The notes: generated from the sequence alone by a model not told the origin. 64,000 nucleotides of DNA from Nitrococcus mobilis Nb-231 (GCF_000153205.1 NZ_CH672427.1:2252734-2316733), one strand, 5' to 3'; counted from the stretch's first letter, positions 48,981 through 59,006 are shown. Made by a program: numbers and translations.

Positions 48981-50820
48981 ATGTTCATCCGCCGCACCCA
49001 GACCCGCAGCACGGCCACCGGCGAGTCGTATGTCACGTATCGTCTGGTGCGCTCCGAGCGGCGCGCCGGTAAGGTCCGCCAGCGCACCCTGTTGAACCTG
49101 GGGCGGCACTTCCCAGTGGCGCAGGCACACTGGTCGGCGTTGTGTGCGCGCATCGAGCAACGGCTCAGCGGCCAGGCGGCGCTGTTCGACGAGGAGGGGA
49201 AGGGCCTCCCGCTCGCCGTCGAGCGCCAGGCCGAGCGTATTGCGGCGCGGCTGCTCGCCGAGCAGGGCGGTACGCCGGCACCGGCCGATGCTGGCGGTGT
49301 ACCCGGCGGTGGGGGTGACGTGCAGTCGGTGGACGTGGACTCGCTCTCACTGGTGCGCCCGCGCTCGGTGGGCGTCGAGCAGCTCGCCCTGTGGGCGCTG
49401 CGCCAGGCGGGCTTGGAGGAGCAGCTCCAAGCGCTGGGGCTGACCGGCCCGCAACGTGCGGCGGCGCTGGGGCTGATCGTTGCCCGCATGGCCGCCCCGG
49501 GCTCGGAGCGGGCGACGTATTAGTGGCTCGCCCGGCGCAGCGGCCTCGGCGAGCTGCTGGAGGTGGACTTCGAGGCGATGAGCCCGATGCAGCTCTACCG
49601 TACCTCCGATATCCTGCTGCGCCACCGCGCGGCCCTCGAAGGGCATCTGTTCGCCCGGGTGAGCGATCTGTTCGCGCTCGCCCCGACAATCACGCTCTAC
49701 GATCTGACCAACACTTACTCATAGGGCGAGGCACCGGTCAATCCGGCCGCGCGCCACGGCCACTCCAAGGAGCGGCGCAGCGACTGCCCGCTGCTCACCC
49801 TGGCGCTGGTGCTCGATGCCTGCGGCTTTGTGCGCCGCTCGCGGGTCTTCGCTGGCAATGCGGCCGAGGCGCAGACCCTCCAGGGGATGCTCACCGGCCT
49901 CGCGGCGCCCGCCGGCGCGCTTGTGGTCATGGACCGCGGGGTGGCCACCGAGGCCCAACCTCGCCTGGCTGGCCGAGCAGGGCTACCGCTATCTGGTGGT
50001 CAGCCGCGAGCGCCGCCGCGCGGTCGATTTTAAAGAGGCCATCACCCTCGACAACGCCGGCGGGCAGGCCGTGGAGCTACTCAAAGTGCCCTCGGCCGAT
50101 GGCCAGGGGGTGCGCCTGTATTGTCGCTCCGAGGGCCGCGTGCGCAAGGAGCAAGCGATCGCCGGACGCCTGATGGACCGCTTCGAGGCTGGGCTCGACA
50201 AGCTTGCGACCGGACTCAGCCGGCGGGGCACCACCAAGCGCATCGACAAGCTCTGGGAGCGCATCGGGCGGCTCAAGGAGAAAAGCCGCGGCCTCGGCCA
50301 GCACTACCACATTGAAGTGATCGCCGGTGACAGCGGCGAGCGCGCCCGTGCGATCCACTGGCAGCGCCTGCCCGTGAAAGGCTCTCTGGTCACCGAGCCG
50401 GGCGTCTATTGCCTGCGCAGCAACGAGACCGGCTGGGACGAGAAGACAATGTGGCGCACCTACATCATGCTCACCGACCTTGAGGCGGTCTTCCGAAGCC
50501 TGAAATCGGAGCTCGGCCTGCGCCCGATCTTCCATCACAAGGAAGAGCGTGCCGAGGGGCACCTGTTCATCACCGTGCTCGCCTATCAGTTCGTCCAGCT
50601 CATCCGCCACCGCCTCGCCGCCCACGGCATCTGCGAGCGTTGGAGCACGCTACGCGATACCCTCGCCGGCCAGTGCCGGGTCACCGCCACGTTCAACCGC
50701 GGCGATGGCCGCACCCTGCACGTGCGCAAGGCCACCCGCGCCGAGCCCGATCAGGCGCGAATCTATCAGGCCCTCGGGGCCGATCCCGCCCCGGGCGGCG
50801 TGCAGAAAACAATCGTGTGA
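48981..50820 (+). pseudogene. IS1634-family transposase, inactivated
   Basis: The reading frame starts MFIRRTQTRSTATGESYVTY, typical of the IS1634/IS1549-like IS4-superfamily transposases. It continues through LVVMDRGVATEA and VTEPGVYCLRSNETGWDEK to RTYIMLTDLEAVFRSLKSEL and LFITVLAYQFVQLIRHRLAA. An in-frame TAG at 49521-49523, a second TAG at 49722-49724 and an extra base near 49957 (shifting the frame before NLAWLAEQGYRYLVVSRERR) break it. Restored length would be about 610 residues. It cannot be active as it stands. Confidence 0.88.
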
Positions 50821-50846
50821 GCCCGCTGATTTATAAAATGAACGTA

Positions 50847-50857
50847 ATGTAGTGCCA
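50847..50857 (+). repeat. Subterminal 11-bp direct repeat, right copy
   Basis: Partner of the ATGTAGTGCCA at 48915-48925, 68 bp inside the right end of the insertion sequence. Confidence 0.5.
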
Positions 50858-50926
50858 CTCGCCGCCGCGGCCGATCTTAACTCTCTGAGTATCGCGAAGT
50901 TATTTTTGGGGACGTTAAACTTGGGC

Positions 50927-50986
50927 TAACGGCGCAAGTACATCCTCACGGAGCAACTCGCCGTGGTGTGGAGAGTTCTTCATCAT
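50927..50986 (-). pseudogene. higA: N-terminal part of HigA antitoxin, split by an IS
   Basis: The minus strand reads MMKNSPHHGELLREDVLAPL, the conserved HigA N-terminus (HPGExLxEDxLxPLGLS in the family), 16 bp after the higB stop. The frame then enters the insertion sequence and stops at 50915. The higB-higA order and spacing are those of a normal HigBA operon. Confidence 0.82.
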
Positions 50987-51002
50987 GGCTATGCTCTTTT
51001 TT

Positions 51003-51194
51003 TCAGTGGTAGTCCTGGTAATCGACCAGTTCGACATTAGATCCGGTAAATCGGAATGTTACGCGCCAACTGCCATTGACCCATATCGACCAATACCCTT
51101 TCAGCTCGCCCTCGAGAGGGTGTAGCTTGAACGAGGGCACGTTCAGGTCTTCGGAACCGGCTACATCATTATTTTGTGCGGGGTTCATACGCAC
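51003..51194 (-). pseudogene. higB: HigB toxin (RelE/ParE superfamily), N-terminally truncated
   Basis: The 63-residue frame ends in the HigB signature FKLHPLEGELKGYWSIWVNG, WRVTFRFTGSNVELVDYQDY. The usual first 30-40 residues (normal length about 92) are missing, and upstream codons do not resemble them. With higA broken by the IS, the toxin probably had to be lost or silenced; a residual short product cannot be excluded. Confidence 0.75.
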
Positions 51195-51217
51195 GCCCGG
51201 CGCGTTACCCCCCTGAT

Positions 51218-51272
51218 ACCAACAGACGTTGGTTTAAGGATCAGCACGTCCCAGGCAAAAGCCCGTTTGCCT
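51218..51272 (-). terminator. Two hairpins after xthA, probable terminator region
   Basis: On the minus strand, just after the xthA stop, AGGCAAA pairs with TTTGCCT across a 6-nt loop (51253-51272). ACCAAC then pairs with GTTGGT (51218-51233). No long T-run follows either stem. Confidence 0.4.
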
Positions 51273-51277
51273 TTCCA

Positions 51278-52069
51278 TCACCCCGCCTGAAGCTCCCAGT
51301 CGTAAGCCAGTGTCAACGGCGCATGATCGGAGAAGCGCTCGGCGGTGTAGATCTCGGCGCCCCGCACGCGTTCGCGCAGGCCGGGGGTGATCATGTGGTA
51401 GTCGATGCGCCAGCCGGTGTTGTTGTCCCAGGCCTGGCCGCGGAACGACCACCAAGTGTATTGTTCGGCTTCCAGGTTCACCAGCCGGAAGGCGTCTACG
51501 AAGCCAGCCTCGTCGAACAGCCGGTCCAGCCAGGCGCGTTCCTCGGGCAGAAAGCCTGAGTTTTTCTGGTTGGAGCGCCAGTTTTTGAGATCGATCGGCT
51601 TGTGGGCGATGTTCCAGTCGCCGCAGATGATGTATTCGCGGCCCGCCTCGCAGAGCGATTTCAGATGATCGAGGAGCGGCTCCATAAAGGTGTATTTGAA
51701 GTCCTGCCGCTGCGCGCCGGAGGTCCCAGAGGGCATGTAGAAAGAGACCACCGAGAGCTTGCCGAAGCGCGCCTCCAGCCAGCGCCCCTCGCGGTCGATC
51801 TCCGGCCAGCCGAGTCCGGTCCTGACTTCGTCCGGCTCTTGGCGGGCGTAGAGCGCCACACCGCTGTAGCCGCGTTGCTCGGCGTCGTGGAAAAAGGCGT
51901 GGTAGCCCTCCGGGAAGAAGAGGGCATTGCCGTCGAGCTGCGCGCGCTGCGCCTTGGTCTCCTGCACGCAGAGCACGTCCGGGCGCTCGCGGGCGAACCA
52001 GTCGAAGAAGCCCTTGCGGGCGGCGGCGCGGATGCCGTTGAGATTCAGGGTGGTGATCTTCAGCGACAT
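51278..52069 (-). CDS. xthA: Exodeoxyribonuclease III
   Basis: AP endonuclease and 3'-5' exonuclease of base-excision repair. The 263-residue EEP-fold enzyme has LKITTLNLNGIRAAARKGF, catalytic Glu in VLCVQETKAQ, GYSGVALYAR, YIICGDWNIAHKPIDLKNWR, WDNNTGWRIDYHMITPGL and the terminal SDHAPLTLAYDWEL. ATG 52069 fits the conserved start better than the upstream in-frame GTG at 52081. It lies 72 bp after the thiolase on the minus strand. Confidence 0.96.
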   Translation of the reverse strand: MSLKITTLNLNGIRAAARKGFFDWFARERPDVLCVQETKAQRAQLDGNALFFPEGYHAFFHDAEQRGYSGVALYARQEPDEVRTGLGWPEIDREGRWLEARFGKLSVVSFYMPSGTSGAQRQDFKYTFMEPLLDHLKSLCEAGREYIICGDWNIAHKPIDLKNWRSNQKNSGFLPEERAWLDRLFDEAGFVDAFRLVNLEAEQYTWWSFRGQAWDNNTGWRIDYHMITPGLRERVRGAEIYTAERFSDHAPLTLAYDWELQAG

Positions 52070-52141
52070 ACCGGCGCTCACCGTCGTTGCTTGGTGCTTG
52101 CGAGGCGGTCTCTGTCCCCGCGGAGAGAAAAAGGTCGTCTC

Positions 52142-53332
52142 CTACAGCCGCTCGAACAGCGCGGCGATGCCCTGTCCGCCGCCGATGCACATGGTCACCA
52201 CGGCATAGCGCCCGTTACGGCGCTGCAACTCGTAGAGCGCCTTGACGGTCAGGATCGCGCCGGTCGCCCCGATCGGATGGCCTAGGGAGATGCCGCTGCC
52301 GTTGGGGTTGACCTTTGCCTCGTCGAGTTCCAGGTCTTTGACCACGGCGAGCGCCTGGGCGGCGAAAGCCTCGTTGATCTCCCACACATCGATTTGCTCG
52401 CTGGTCACCCCGGTCTTCTCCAGCAGTTTGCGCACCGCCGGGACCGGGCCGATACCCATGTATTTCGGCTCCACCGCTGCGACCGTGCCGCCGACCAGCC
52501 GGCCCAGCGGGTTGAGGTCAAGCGCTTCGGCGGCCCGGCGCTCCATGAGCACCACGGCGGCGGCGCCGTCGTTCAGTGTCGAGGCATTGCCGGCGGTCAC
52601 CGTGCCGCCGTCGGCTTTGAACACCGCTCGCATGGCCGCCATTTTGGCCGGGTCGATCTCCCGCCGCGGACCTTGGTCCGTGTCCACCACCACCGAGCCT
52701 TTACGTCCTTTGACTTCGACGGCCAGAATTTGGTCGCGGAAGTGGCCGTTGTCGATGGCGTGACTCGCCCGGCGGTGACTCTCTATGGCCAAGCGATCCT
52801 GCGCCTCGCGGGAGATCCCCCAGCGCTCGGCGACGTTCTCGGCCGTGATGCCCATGTGGCAGCGATCGAACGGGTCGGTTAGGGCGCCGACCATGGCGTC
52901 GACCATGGCGCCGTCACCCATACGTTGTCCCCACCGTCCGCTCGGGATCCAGTAGGGTGCGCGCGACATGGCCTCGCCGCCGCCGCCCACGGTGCAGTCG
53001 GTGTCGCCGAGCTGGATGTAGCTGGCCGCGGTCAGGATGGCCTGCAGGCCGCTGCCGCAGAGGCGGTTAAGGGTCAATGCCGGAGTTTCGATCGGCAGCC
53101 CGGCGTTGACGCTCGCCACCCGGGCGAGATACATATCGCGCGGCTCGCTGTGGATGACGTTGCCGAATACGGTGTGGCCGACCGCGGCGGGCTCGATACC
53201 GGCCCGGTTGACGGCCTCGCGAACCACCGAGGCGGCCAGATCGCCCAAAGAGACGTCCTTGAGATCTCCGCCATAGCTGCCGATCGGGGTCCGAGCCCCG
53301 CCTAGGACGACGACATCACGTGAATTGCCCAT
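52142..53332 (-). CDS. phaA: Acetyl-CoA C-acetyltransferase (thiolase)
   Basis: Condenses two acetyl-CoA to acetoacetyl-CoA or works in the reverse direction. The 396-residue thiolase has the acyl-enzyme Cys in TLNRLCGSGLQAILTAA, the CoA-binding loop, His in NPNGSGISLGHPIGATGA and the second catalytic Cys in VVTMCIGGGQGIAALFERL. It may feed polyhydroxybutyrate synthesis or act in fatty-acid metabolism; no phaB or phaC is in the window, so the symbol is tentative. Confidence 0.9.
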   Translation of the reverse strand: MGNSRDVVVLGGARTPIGSYGGDLKDVSLGDLAASVVREAVNRAGIEPAAVGHTVFGNVIHSEPRDMYLARVASVNAGLPIETPALTLNRLCGSGLQAILTAASYIQLGDTDCTVGGGGEAMSRAPYWIPSGRWGQRMGDGAMVDAMVGALTDPFDRCHMGITAENVAERWGISREAQDRLAIESHRRASHAIDNGHFRDQILAVEVKGRKGSVVVDTDQGPRREIDPAKMAAMRAVFKADGGTVTAGNASTLNDGAAAVVLMERRAAEALDLNPLGRLVGGTVAAVEPKYMGIGPVPAVRKLLEKTGVTSEQIDVWEINEAFAAQALAVVKDLELDEAKVNPNGSGISLGHPIGATGAILTVKALYELQRRNGRYAVVTMCIGGGQGIAALFERL

Positions 53333-53729
53333 GATTTTCTACCTGTGGTCGGTCCGCGAAGGAACTGCCCCTATTCGCCTGATGCTGCGGGGCAGCAAAA
53401 ACTAATTTTAGTGGCCGATGCACCCGATTGCTAGCTGTTGCGGGTTTTGGCGCGCGACGCTGGCGGATTCGACGCTTAGGCAGGATAGCCTCGCATTCGA
53501 GCGGGGTTGGAGCGCTTAGCTTGATCGGTGCCGGGAGCTCAGCCAAAATACGAAAAGCACACGGGGCAGAGCGCCTCGTGATTACCCCACACGGTCATGC
53601 CAGCGCCGTCTTTCCCTGCATGCGCCGCCCCCTTGTCCGTCCGAGCGTTCGAAACGGTGTCAAGCTCAAGTCCGAAGTCCGCGGCTGGCATAAGGTCGGG
53701 CCTGGTCGATGGGGAGTGAAGGAGGAGCA
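53333..53729. other. 397-bp divergent spacer between thiolase and icd genes
   Basis: No gene is recognised. A hairpin CTGCCCC/GGGGCAG (53365-53395) lies 33 bp upstream of the thiolase start. Promoters for both divergent genes must be here. A strong GGAGGAG site precedes icd at 53721-53727. Confidence 0.55.
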
Positions 53730-55490
53730 ATGTATCAGCATATCAAATATCCGGAAGGCGGCGAGAAGATCAGCGTGGTCGACGGCAAGCTGCGCATTCC
53801 GGAGCAGCCGATCATCGGCTACATCGAGGGCGACGGCATCGGCCCCGACATTACCGGGGCCTGTCTGCGTATCTGGGATGCGGCTGTGGAGCAAGCTTAC
53901 CGCGGTGAGCGCAAGATTGCTTGGTGCGAGCTCTATATGGGCGAGAAGGCGGCCGGGTTGTATGGTGGCGACTATTTCCCCCAAGAAACCGAGGCGGCGC
54001 TACGAGATCTGATCGTCTCCATCAAGGGCCCGCTTACCACGCCGGTCGGTGGCGGTTACCGATCCTTGAACGTGACCTTGCGCCAGAAGCTCGATTTGTA
54101 CGCCTGTGTGCGCCCGGTGCGGCATTACGAAGGCGTGCCTTCACCGTTGCGCAAACCCGAGGATGTGGACGTAGTGATCTTTCGCGAGAACACGGAGGAC
54201 GTCTACGCCGGTATCGAGTATCAATCCGGCACCCCGGAGAACAAAAAACTCGCCGCGTTCCTGCGCGAGGAAATGGGGGCGAGTTTCTTCGAAGAAGCCG
54301 GGCTCGGAGTCAAACCGATCAGCCCCTTCGGCAGCAAGCGCTTGGTGTCCAAGGCCATCCAATACGCCGTGGAGAACAATCGCGAGAGCGTCACCCTCGT
54401 CCACAAAGGCAACATCATGAAATACACCGAGGGCGCGTTTCGCACCTGGGGCTACGAGGTGGCGCGCGAGCAATTCGCCGATCTCACCGTCACCGAAGAG
54501 GAACTCTACTCCATTTACGGGGGTAAGCGGCCGGACGGGAAAATCGTCATCAAAGACCGTATCGCCGATATCATCTTTCAGCTCATGCTGCTGCGGCCGA
54601 ACGAATTCGACGTCCTGGCCACCATGAATCTGAACGGGGATTATCTCTCCGATGCGGTGGCCGCCGAGGCGGGCGGTGTAGGCATTGCCCCGGGGGCCAA
54701 CATGGGCGATTACGTGGCCGTGTTCGAAGCGACTCATGGCACGGCTCCCAAGTATGCCAATCAGGACAAGGTCAATCCCGGTTCGCTGCTCTTCTCCGGG
54801 GTGATGATGTTCGATTACCTGGGTTGGCACGAGGCGGCGGACCTCATAAGTGCCGCTTACCAGCGTGTGGTGAGCGCTAAGATCGTGACCTACGATTTCG
54901 CTCGCCAGATCGAGGGCGCAACGGAGGTCAAGACCAGTCAGTTCGCCGATGCACTGATCGAGGAGATGCAGGGCAAAGTGGACCTTGCCAAATATCAGCA
55001 GGAGCGCATGGAGGCCATCGAGCAGGATCGTAGGATTCGCGAGCTGCGCCGGGTTTCCTCGCCGCTGGAGGAGATGATCGCCTCGGGGCGCACACCGCAT
55101 ACGGTGGGGGATTTGATGAACCCGAGCCCGATCTGTGTACCCGCGGATACCCTGGTCGAAGATGCGATGCATCTGATGCGCGAGAAGCGCATCGGCAGCG
55201 TGATCACGCGGCCTAGGCAGGACGGTCAGTGGGGCATTATGACGCAGCGCGATGTCATCTCCCGCATCGTCTCGGCCAACCGTCAGCCGCGTACCGTGAA
55301 GGTCGGCGACGTGGCGAGTAAACCGCTTATTACCGTGCCGGTGGACATGTCGCTGCACGATTGCGCTGATAAGATGAGCAGCCAGAATATACGCCGCGTG
55401 GTCGCGGTCGACCAAAATAACGAACCCATCGGCATCATCTCCGATACCGACATCTTCGCGAGTGTCGAGCAGTTCGGAATGCCGGAGTAA
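53730..55490 (+). CDS. icd: NADP-type isocitrate dehydrogenase fused to a C-terminal CBS-domain pair
   Basis: Oxidises isocitrate to 2-oxoglutarate. Residues 1-415 match the bacterial IDH-I fold: [11 protein letters not shown], the AceK-type serine segment [52 protein letters not shown], and the NADP-specific Lys/Tyr in [12 protein letters not shown]. Ordinary enzymes end near there, but this one continues through a charged helical linker (416-457) into two CBS motifs (458-586; [35 protein letters not shown]). CBS pairs bind adenine nucleotides, so allosteric control is inferred. The frame is unbroken, 586 residues. ppc follows 71 bp downstream. Confidence 0.95.
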   Translation: MYQHIKYPEGGEKISVVDGKLRIPEQPIIGYIEGDGIGPDITGACLRIWDAAVEQAYRGERKIAWCELYMGEKAAGLYGGDYFPQETEAALRDLIVSIKGPLTTPVGGGYRSLNVTLRQKLDLYACVRPVRHYEGVPSPLRKPEDVDVVIFRENTEDVYAGIEYQSGTPENKKLAAFLREEMGASFFEEAGLGVKPISPFGSKRLVSKAIQYAVENNRESVTLVHKGNIMKYTEGAFRTWGYEVAREQFADLTVTEEELYSIYGGKRPDGKIVIKDRIADIIFQLMLLRPNEFDVLATMNLNGDYLSDAVAAEAGGVGIAPGANMGDYVAVFEATHGTAPKYANQDKVNPGSLLFSGVMMFDYLGWHEAADLISAAYQRVVSAKIVTYDFARQIEGATEVKTSQFADALIEEMQGKVDLAKYQQERMEAIEQDRRIRELRRVSSPLEEMIASGRTPHTVGDLMNPSPICVPADTLVEDAMHLMREKRIGSVITRPRQDGQWGIMTQRDVISRIVSANRQPRTVKVGDVASKPLITVPVDMSLHDCADKMSSQNIRRVVAVDQNNEPIGIISDTDIFASVEQFGMPE

Positions 55491-55561
55491 CAAGTGTCCC
55501 ACTACCGCCGCTGCCATGAGCGTGGCTGTTGGCTGCGAGGGGCGCAAAGTAGGAATCTGTC

Positions 55562-58204
55562 ATGCAGGAAAAGCGTATCGATGCCCCGCTGCGCGAGGAT
55601 ATCAGGCAGCTGGGGGGGTTGCTGGGAAGCACCCTCTACGAGCAGGACGGAGAGCCGCTTTATAACACCGTCGAAGAGATTCGTCGGCTGTCGAAAGATG
55701 CGCGGGCCGGCGTTCCCGGGGCGGCCGAGCAGCTCTCCAGCATGCTCGCCGGTCTGGACGACGCCATGATCATGCCGGTAGTACGAGCGTTTTCCAACTT
55801 CCTGAATCTAGCCAATATCGCCGAGCAGCATCACCGCATACGGCGCAGCCGGGCGTGGTTGCGCGATCCCAAGTCCGCGCCGCTGCGTGGTTCGTTGGAG
55901 GAAGCATTTGAGCGGCTCGCCGAAGCGGTCGAGCCGCAGGAACTCTATGAGACCGTCTGCCGTCTCGAGATCGAGCTCGTGCTCACAGCGCACCCCACGG
56001 AAGTCACCCGCCGCAGTCTGCTGCAGAAATATAATCGCATCGCAGAGTTGTTGGATCAGCAGGATCGCTTGGACTCGACCCCGGAGGAGATCGAGGAGGT
56101 TCATCAGGCCCTCCAGCGCGAGATTATAGCAGCTTGGCATACCGATGAGATTCGCCGGCGCCGCCCATCACCGGTCGATGAGGCGCGTTGGGGCTTGGCC
56201 GTGATCGAGCAAACCTTGTGGAACGTGATGCCACGGTATATGCGCCGGCTCGATAAAATACTCAAACGTAAGACCGGGCATCATCTACCGCTCGATGTGG
56301 CGCCGATCCGCTTCGGTTCCTGGATGGGGGGGGATCGCGACGGCAACCCCCGGGTCACTGCACGGGTTACGCGGGAGGTCTGTTTGCTGAACCGCTGGAT
56401 GGCCGTGGAGCTTTATGAGCGCGAGCTCAACCCGATCATCTCCGAACTCTCCCTGCAGTGCGTGGACGAGGATCTGCGCAAGCTGGTGCCGGGGCGCTGG
56501 GAACCTTACCGCGTGCTGCTCAAACGGTTACGGGCGCGATTGCGCATAACCCGCAGCTGGATCGAGGCACGCCTGGAAGGTCGGCATCCGCCGGATGGCG
56601 AAATTCTGCTCGAGGCCAGTGATCTGAAAGCGACGTTGCTCGCTTGCTACCACTCGCTGCAGCGTTGCGGCGCCGGGGTGGTTGCGGACGGGCGGTTGTT
56701 GGATCTCATCCGCCGCGTAACGGCGTTCGGGCTCACCTTGATGCGGGTCGACATCCGTCAAGAGGCGAGCCGTCATACCGATGCATTGGATGCCATCACC
56801 CGTGAGCTGGGTTTGGGCAGCTACGCCGAGTGGACCGAGGACCAACGCGAGGCGTTCCTCATCCGCGAACTGGGCAATCGCCGACCGCTGATTCCGAGAG
56901 AGTTCGAGCCGGATGACGAGGTGCGCGAGGTTCTGGACACCTTTCAGATGATAGCCGAACTCGGCCCTGATTCCTTGGGCGCGTATGTCATTTCCATGGC
57001 GTCGCAGCCCTCCGACATCCTCGCCGTGGAGCTGCTGCAGCAGGAGGCAGGCATCCGCCATTACCTGCGCGTCGTGCCATTGTTTGAAACGCTCGACGAT
57101 TTGACCGGCGCCGAGGCGTGTATCGAGCACTTGATGCAGATCCCCTGGTATCGCAATCGTATTCAGGGTTATCAGGAGGTCATGATCGGCTATTCGGATT
57201 CCGGCAAGGATGCCGGGCATCTGACCGCCGCTTGGACACTTTACAAAACTCAGGAGCGGCTGGTGGCAGTCGCTCGACGCCAGGGTATCAAGCTTACGCT
57301 GTTCCATGGCCGGGGCGGTTCGATCGGTCGCGGTGGTGGCCCGACTCATGCCGCCATCCTCTCCCAACCGCCCGGTTCGGTGGCTGGCTGTCTACGCGCG
57401 ACCGAGCAGGGCGAGGTCATCCAAGCCAAATTCGGCCTCCCTGGTATTGCCTTGCGCAACCTCGAGGTTTACACGACGGCCGTGCTGGAAACGACATTAC
57501 AGGCGGCGCAACCCCTCCAACAGCCCTGGCGGGATATCATGGATCGCCTGGCTCAACTCGCCACGGAAACTTACCGGGGGGTGGTCCGGGAGAACCCTGA
57601 TTTCATCGAATATTTCCGGCACGCCACCCCGGAGCACGAGATCAGCATGCTGACCATCGGCAGTCGGCCTGCCCGCCGCAGTCCGACCCAGGGTGTAAAT
57701 AGCCTGCGCGCGATACCGTGGGTATTTGCCTGGACACAGACCCGACTGCTGCTACCGGCTTGGCTTGGAATCGGCGAGTCGCTTCAGCGCGCACTGGACT
57801 CGGGAGACGCTGCGCTGCTCAAGAGTATGTATCGGGACTGGCCGTTTTTCCGGGCCTTCCTGGACATGGTGGAAATGGTATTGGCCAAAGGTGATCCTGC
57901 TGTCGCTGCTTGGTACGATAATCGGCTGGTTCCGTCCGAGCTGCAACCGCTGGGCGAGCGGATGCGCGGACAGTTCGACAAGACGCTGCGCGCGGTGCTC
58001 GAAATAACCGGCCACGAGCAGCCGCTGGATGACTTTCCGGTGACGCAGCGCTCAGTGATCGTGCGCAACCCCTACGTCGATCCACTCAATTTGCTGCAGG
58101 TGGAGTTGCTCTACCGGGTTCGTCATGGCAAGGAGGAAAACCTGCGCAAGGCGCTGATGGTGTGCATCAATGGTATTGCAGCCGGGATGCGCAATACGGG
58201 GTAG
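55562..58204 (+). CDS. ppc: Phosphoenolpyruvate carboxylase
   Basis: Carboxylates phosphoenolpyruvate to oxaloacetate to refill the TCA cycle. The 880-residue protein has catalytic His in VLTAHPTEVTRRSLL, the mobile loop GSWMGGDRDGNP, catalytic Lys in MIGYSDSGKDAGHLTAAW, LFHGRGGSIGRGGGPTHAAI, and the invariant C-terminal MRNTG. The size and ending are those of a complete bacterial enzyme. Its place right after the IDH-CBS gene suggests joint control of the two fluxes. Confidence 0.97.
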   Translation: MQEKRIDAPLREDIRQLGGLLGSTLYEQDGEPLYNTVEEIRRLSKDARAGVPGAAEQLSSMLAGLDDAMIMPVVRAFSNFLNLANIAEQHHRIRRSRAWLRDPKSAPLRGSLEEAFERLAEAVEPQELYETVCRLEIELVLTAHPTEVTRRSLLQKYNRIAELLDQQDRLDSTPEEIEEVHQALQREIIAAWHTDEIRRRRPSPVDEARWGLAVIEQTLWNVMPRYMRRLDKILKRKTGHHLPLDVAPIRFGSWMGGDRDGNPRVTARVTREVCLLNRWMAVELYERELNPIISELSLQCVDEDLRKLVPGRWEPYRVLLKRLRARLRITRSWIEARLEGRHPPDGEILLEASDLKATLLACYHSLQRCGAGVVADGRLLDLIRRVTAFGLTLMRVDIRQEASRHTDALDAITRELGLGSYAEWTEDQREAFLIRELGNRRPLIPREFEPDDEVREVLDTFQMIAELGPDSLGAYVISMASQPSDILAVELLQQEAGIRHYLRVVPLFETLDDLTGAEACIEHLMQIPWYRNRIQGYQEVMIGYSDSGKDAGHLTAAWTLYKTQERLVAVARRQGIKLTLFHGRGGSIGRGGGPTHAAILSQPPGSVAGCLRATEQGEVIQAKFGLPGIALRNLEVYTTAVLETTLQAAQPLQQPWRDIMDRLAQLATETYRGVVRENPDFIEYFRHATPEHEISMLTIGSRPARRSPTQGVNSLRAIPWVFAWTQTRLLLPAWLGIGESLQRALDSGDAALLKSMYRDWPFFRAFLDMVEMVLAKGDPAVAAWYDNRLVPSELQPLGERMRGQFDKTLRAVLEITGHEQPLDDFPVTQRSVIVRNPYVDPLNLLQVELLYRVRHGKEENLRKALMVCINGIAAGMRNTG

Positions 58205-58286
58205 ATCGTGTCTCGAAGGCCGCTCGCTATACCCGGAAAATCGAGCTCCATCCGCAGTTTTGCGCTGAATGGGCTAGAGTAGGCGC

Positions 58287-58934
58287 ATGTTCGATTACCA
58301 GCGTGCGTTCATACAATTCGCCCTAGAGCACAGAATTCTGCGCTTTGGTGAGTTTATCTTGAAATCGGGCCGTCGCAGTCCGTATTTTTTCAACGCGGGG
58401 CGGTTTGCCACGGGGCAGTCCCTGATCCAGGTGGGGCGATATTATGCCCAGGCGATAATTGGCTCCAGGATCGACTTCGATATGCTATTCGGCCCGGCTT
58501 ATAAGGGGATCCCACTTGCCTGCGCCACCGCCATAGCGCTTGCCGAGCATCATGGTCGGGATGTGCCCTACGCATTCGATCGCAAAGAGACCAAGACACA
58601 CGGCGAAGGCGGTAAGGTCATCGGTGCGCCATTGCACGGGCGGATCTTGATGATCGACGATGTTATATCGGCCGGTACTTCCGTGCGCGAATCCGTGGCG
58701 CTCATCGCGGCGAGTCGGGCCTCTTTGGCGGGAGTGGTGATTGCCCTGGACCGACAAGAGCGTGGCGAAGGCGCCGTCGCAGCGACGGCCGAGCTCGAAG
58801 CGAATCATAGCGTACCCGTTGCCGCCATCATTACTTTGGACACCCTGATCGAATATCTCCTGGAACAGGGAGGCCGGTCTGCAGAGCTTGCCGCCATGCA
58901 GGCCTATCGAGCCGCCTACGGCGCATCTTGTTGA
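58287..58934 (+). CDS. pyrE: Orotate phosphoribosyltransferase
   Basis: Joins orotate to PRPP to make OMP in pyrimidine synthesis. The 215-residue protein has the FGEFILKSGRRSPYFFNAG start, GPAYKGIPLACATAIAL, RKETKTHGEGG, and the PRPP loop ILMIDDVISAGTSVRES. The 82-bp leader shows no attenuator. It stands between ppc and a DUF4124 gene on the same strand. Confidence 0.96.
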   Translation: MFDYQRAFIQFALEHRILRFGEFILKSGRRSPYFFNAGRFATGQSLIQVGRYYAQAIIGSRIDFDMLFGPAYKGIPLACATAIALAEHHGRDVPYAFDRKETKTHGEGGKVIGAPLHGRILMIDDVISAGTSVRESVALIAASRASLAGVVIALDRQERGEGAVAATAELEANHSVPVAAIITLDTLIEYLLEQGGRSAELAAMQAYRAAYGASC

Positions 58935-59006
58935 TTACCAGTCGGACGTTTCAACGAGCACCGGTTGCCAGTGGAGCAGATATTTCGTGCAGGGTTAGGG
59001 AATCGG

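Larger units (their letters stand above)
48819..50925 (+). mobile_element. Complete but decayed IS1634-type insertion sequence in higA
   Basis: The element is 2107 bp, bounded by imperfect terminal inverted repeats: CCCATCTTTAACG (48819-48831) and, on the minus strand, CCCAAGTTTAACG (50925-50913), 11 of 13 identical. It is flanked by a target duplication CTAA (48815-48818 and 50926-50929), possibly CTAAC. The reconstructed empty site gives intact higA. It carries one transposase gene with two stops and a frameshift. An 11-bp direct repeat ATGTAGTGCCA lies near each end inside the element. Confidence 0.85.
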
